Shown here: positions 62,293-64,000 of the stretch, piece after piece
Layout: the number at the start of each line of letters is the position of its first letter
Position numbering within the stretch: the first letter of the stretch is position 1
Source of the DNA: Hirschia sp964352025
GTDB taxonomy: Bacteria > Pseudomonadota > Alphaproteobacteria > Caulobacterales > Hyphomonadaceae
Assembly: GCA_964352025.1 (NCBI GenBank)
Contig: CAYGPZ010000013.1
Location: forward strand, 32,456 to 96,455
Length of the DNA: 64,000 bases
Reading direction: 5' to 3'
Notes under the pieces: generated by a model
Seen by the model: only the letters and a program-made list of their open reading frames with translations
Told to the model about the DNA's origin: nothing
The model's database searches: none
Made by a program: the position numbers and the translations under genes

Positions 62293-62493
62293 ATGTCTGT
62301 CGCCAAAGTTACTGAAGTTATTGCATCATCTAAAAAAGGCTTTGATGACGCTGTTGCTAAAGGTGTTAAACGTGCAAACAAGACATTGAAAAATGTTACC
62401 GGTGCTTGGGTGCAAGATCAAAAAGTCGTCGTCGAAAACGGTGAAATCGTCGAATACCGCGTGTCTATGAAAATTACTTTTGTTTTAAATTAG
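62293..62493 (+). CDS. Dodecin (flavin-storage protein)
   Basis: A 66-aa protein with the dodecin text KVTEVIASSKKGFDDAVAKG, then VTGAWVQDQKVVVENGEI, including the flavin-stacking Trp. Dodecins form hollow 12-mers that bind flavin and CoA-related ligands. A strong AGGAGG ribosome site stands 7 nt before the ATG. A terminator follows. Confidence 0.93.
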   Translation: MSVAKVTEVIASSKKGFDDAVAKGVKRANKTLKNVTGAWVQDQKVVVENGEIVEYRVSMKITFVLN

Positions 62494-62507
62494 ATAATCT
62501 TGCTGCG

Positions 62508-62530
62508 GTGAGGCACGAATATCGCCTCAC
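62508..62530 (+). terminator. Hairpin after dodecin gene
   Basis: GTGAGGC (62508-62514) pairs with GCCTCAC (62524-62530), loop 9 nt, 15 nt after the stop. No T run; it adds to the terminator just downstream. Confidence 0.5.
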
Positions 62531-62545
62531 TGAAGATATTATTTT

Positions 62546-62585
62546 ACAAAGGCTAGGAACATTGTGCTCCTAGCCTTTGTTTTTG
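62546..62585. terminator. Terminator between dodecin and the dehydrogenase gene
   Basis: ACAAAGGCTAGGA (62546-62558) pairs perfectly with TCCTAGCCTTTGT (62568-62580) over a 9-nt loop, followed by TTTT. A strong terminator for the dodecin gene, and possibly usable by the convergent gene. Confidence 0.85.
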
Positions 62586-62586
62586 A

Positions 62587-64000
62587 TTATGGTGCGGTCA
62601 CTTTGAACATGCTGCCTGAGACAGTGAAAATGTAGAGGTCGTCATTTCCGTCTTCTCCAAAGGCTGTATATGAGGAAAGTGTCCCGACATCAGGTGTTAG
62701 ACTGGAAGTTAAAAGATTGAAGTTGTTTTCTTCAATTGTTTGGCCTTGCTGAAATGAGGAAGCTGGAATGCTCCAAATGTCGTCACTGACAAAATCACCA
62801 AATATGTAATGGCCTTGAAGAGATGGTATATCACCGCGATATATCGGTCCGCCGGTAATTGAGCGGCCGCTAGTATCATGAAGATATTGGGCGACAGGAT
62901 TTGTGAATGCCGCGTTATCCGCACCTTCAAAGCTGAGTGTGCCTTCGCGCGTATCCCAACCAAAGTTGAGACCAGAGTTTGTTATTGGCAGAAGGTTGAT
63001 TTCTTCCGCCTGATTTTGTCCCACATCTGCGATAATAAGAGTGTTGCCGTCATCAGTGAATTCGCCACGATAAGGGTTGCGTAAACCAATAGCAAAAATT
63101 TCAGGTGCGTCTGCGCCACCTATAGGAAATGGATTTCCAGACGGGATGGCATAATCTCGATTATCATCAGTCGGGAAGTCATCACCGGAAACGTCAAGGC
63201 GAAGAACTTTTCCGCGCAATGATGTGGTATCTTGAGAAAGCTCCTGTGGATCACCTGAATCTCCACTATCTCCAGTTGGGAAATAGAGCAGACCATCCGA
63301 ACCAAAGCCAATCCAGCCTGCTGCGTGATTAGTGGTGCGCTGAGTGACTTGTATAATCGTATCTTCTGTTGAGGGATCAAGTTGATCAGTGCTGCCTGTA
63401 AAGGTCTGGTAGCGTCTGATCTCGGATACGACATTTGTGGCATCTAAATTGGTATTCAAGTGGATGTAGACCGTGCGATCCGTTGCAAAATTAGGTGAAA
63501 AGGCAACAGCTAATAAGCCGCGTTCTCCTGCCTGATTAATGTCAGCGGTGACATCAAGAAACGGTACTGAATCAAAGTTATTTGTTGCGGGGTCAAATAC
63601 GGTGGCTGTTCCGGATTTTTCTAATACGACAGCACGTCCGCTGCCATCAGGAATGGGAGCCATGAAGGTTGGAACATTTAGTCCCGTCGCGATACGTGTT
63701 GTGATTATTTCCGGATCTATATCTGTAATTGATACATCCAGGTCTAATGTGTCAGATCCGTTATTTCCGTCGCTGACATTTAATGTGAGGGAATAAGTGT
63801 TGTCAGTGTTCGTGTCGGTCGGGTTTTCAAAATCCGGTATGTCGTTGAAACTCAATTCTCCGCTGGAAGAATTAATAGTGAATAGGGCACCATCTCCGCC
63901 ACTTGCTATTGAAAAAGCGAGCGTATCGCCATCTGCATCAGATGCCTCGGCGGTGTAGATCGCGCCGGAATCGCCTTTCAGCGTGAACGGGCGCTTGGAC
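62587..64000 (-). CDS. Secreted cadherin-like / PQQ-dependent sugar dehydrogenase-like protein, 5' end outside window
   Basis: Minus-strand frame open from the window edge (64000) to its stop at 62587. The visible N-terminal part is a cadherin-like repeat (EASDADGDTLAFSIASGGDG, then SSGELSFNDIPDFENPTDTN) and the C-terminal ~350 residues are a GSDH/YliI-type beta propeller (NHAAGWIGFGSDGLLYFPTGD, SLRGKVLRLDVSGD, IFAIGLRNPYRGEFTDDG, IIADVGQNQAEEINLLP). It is likely a large exported protein; upstream repeats are probable. Substrate unknown. Confidence 0.88.
   Translation of the reverse strand, partial: SKRPFTLKGDSGAIYTAEASDADGDTLAFSIASGGDGALFTINSSSGELSFNDIPDFENPTDTNTDNTYSLTLNVSDGNNGSDTLDLDVSITDIDPEIITTRIATGLNVPTFMAPIPDGSGRAVVLEKSGTATVFDPATNNFDSVPFLDVTADINQAGERGLLAVAFSPNFATDRTVYIHLNTNLDATNVVSEIRRYQTFTGSTDQLDPSTEDTIIQVTQRTTNHAAGWIGFGSDGLLYFPTGDSGDSGDPQELSQDTTSLRGKVLRLDVSGDDFPTDDNRDYAIPSGNPFPIGGADAPEIFAIGLRNPYRGEFTDDGNTLIIADVGQNQAEEINLLPITNSGLNFGWDTREGTLSFEGADNAAFTNPVAQYLHDTSGRSITGGPIYRGDIPSLQGHYIFGDFVSDDIWSIPASSFQQGQTIEENNFNLLTSSLTPDVGTLSSYTAFGEDGNDDLYIFTVSGSMFKVTAP

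Noticed and set aside
1..64000. tRNA, rRNA, CRISPR array, prophage or insertion sequence
   Set aside because: No cloverleaf, repeat-spacer series, transposase or terminal inverted repeats were found on either strand by eye.

Overview
The window is chromosomal DNA from an alphaproteobacterium, most likely a marine, prosthecate relative of the Hyphomonadaceae/Maricaulales/Caulobacterales. The evidence is a CcrM-type GANTC adenine methyltransferase with a CtrA-like box and a GANTC cluster upstream, the split F0 operon atpI-B-E-F'-F, the order mutY-DUF721-dsbA-smc, a split gcvPA/gcvPB glycine cleavage operon behind a tandem glycine riboswitch, and an aa3-type cox operon with ctaB, ctaG and SURF1. 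Base composition looks moderate (mid-40s % GC by eye). I cannot name the species. I see no rRNA, tRNA, CRISPR array, prophage or insertion sequence.

Layout. 1-2.0 kb: end of a POT peptide transporter, convergent with tldD. 2.4-11.8 kb: cytochrome c oxidase and its assembly genes (ctaC, ctaD, ctaB, a small membrane protein, ctaG, ctaE, DUF983, SURF1), running into thrC and an M16 peptidase. 11.9-16.7 kb: an EAL phosphodiesterase, yqgE, a Prx5-type peroxiredoxin, an SPFH/NfeD pair and a secreted unknown. 16.8-20.3 kb looks accessory: a LysR regulator opposite a SAM methyltransferase, then an HxlR regulator opposite a tightly coupled GST/NTF2-like/tautomerase operon. 20.3-27.0 kb: rnhA (interrupted by an artificial-looking N gap), thrB, two membrane proteins, ispH, a lipoprotein and argS. 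27.1-32.2 kb: glycine riboswitch, gcvT, gcvH, gcvPA, a cupin gene, gcvPB and a strong terminator. 32.4-42.9 kb: a small membrane protein, the F0 ATP synthase operon, smc, a DsbA-like lipoprotein, a DUF721 protein, mutY, an M23 peptidase and a VOC protein. 43.1-50.9 kb: a cysteine-cluster unknown, ccrM, a glycosyltransferase pair, a hybrid histidine kinase, a diverged uracil-DNA glycosylase and ETF-ubiquinone oxidoreductase. 51.1-59.8 kb: two paralogous TPR lipoproteins, ispE, a MraY-family glycosyltransferase, a polyprenyl synthase, DUF2007, a TrmN6-like methyltransferase and two tiny membrane proteins. 59.9-64 kb: an RBBP9-like hydrolase, a GH29 fucosidase lipoprotein, dodecin, and the C-terminal part of a secreted cadherin-like/PQQ-dehydrogenase-like protein.

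How the genes fit together: most of the window is housekeeping (respiration, ATP synthesis, isoprenoid and quinone precursors through ispH, ispE and the polyprenyl synthase, threonine synthesis, glycine catabolism, DNA replication and repair, chromosome segregation). The points most worth a second look are the ccrM upstream region, the cupin gene inside the gcv operon, the GST/NTF2-like/tautomerase operon with repeated motifs in its divergent promoter, the altered motifs of the uracil-DNA glycosylase homologue, the unknown Cys-cluster protein beside ccrM, several intergenic RNA-like structures, and the false-looking assembly gap in rnhA. I did not find a clearly new multi-gene system; the candidates are modest and are labelled as such.
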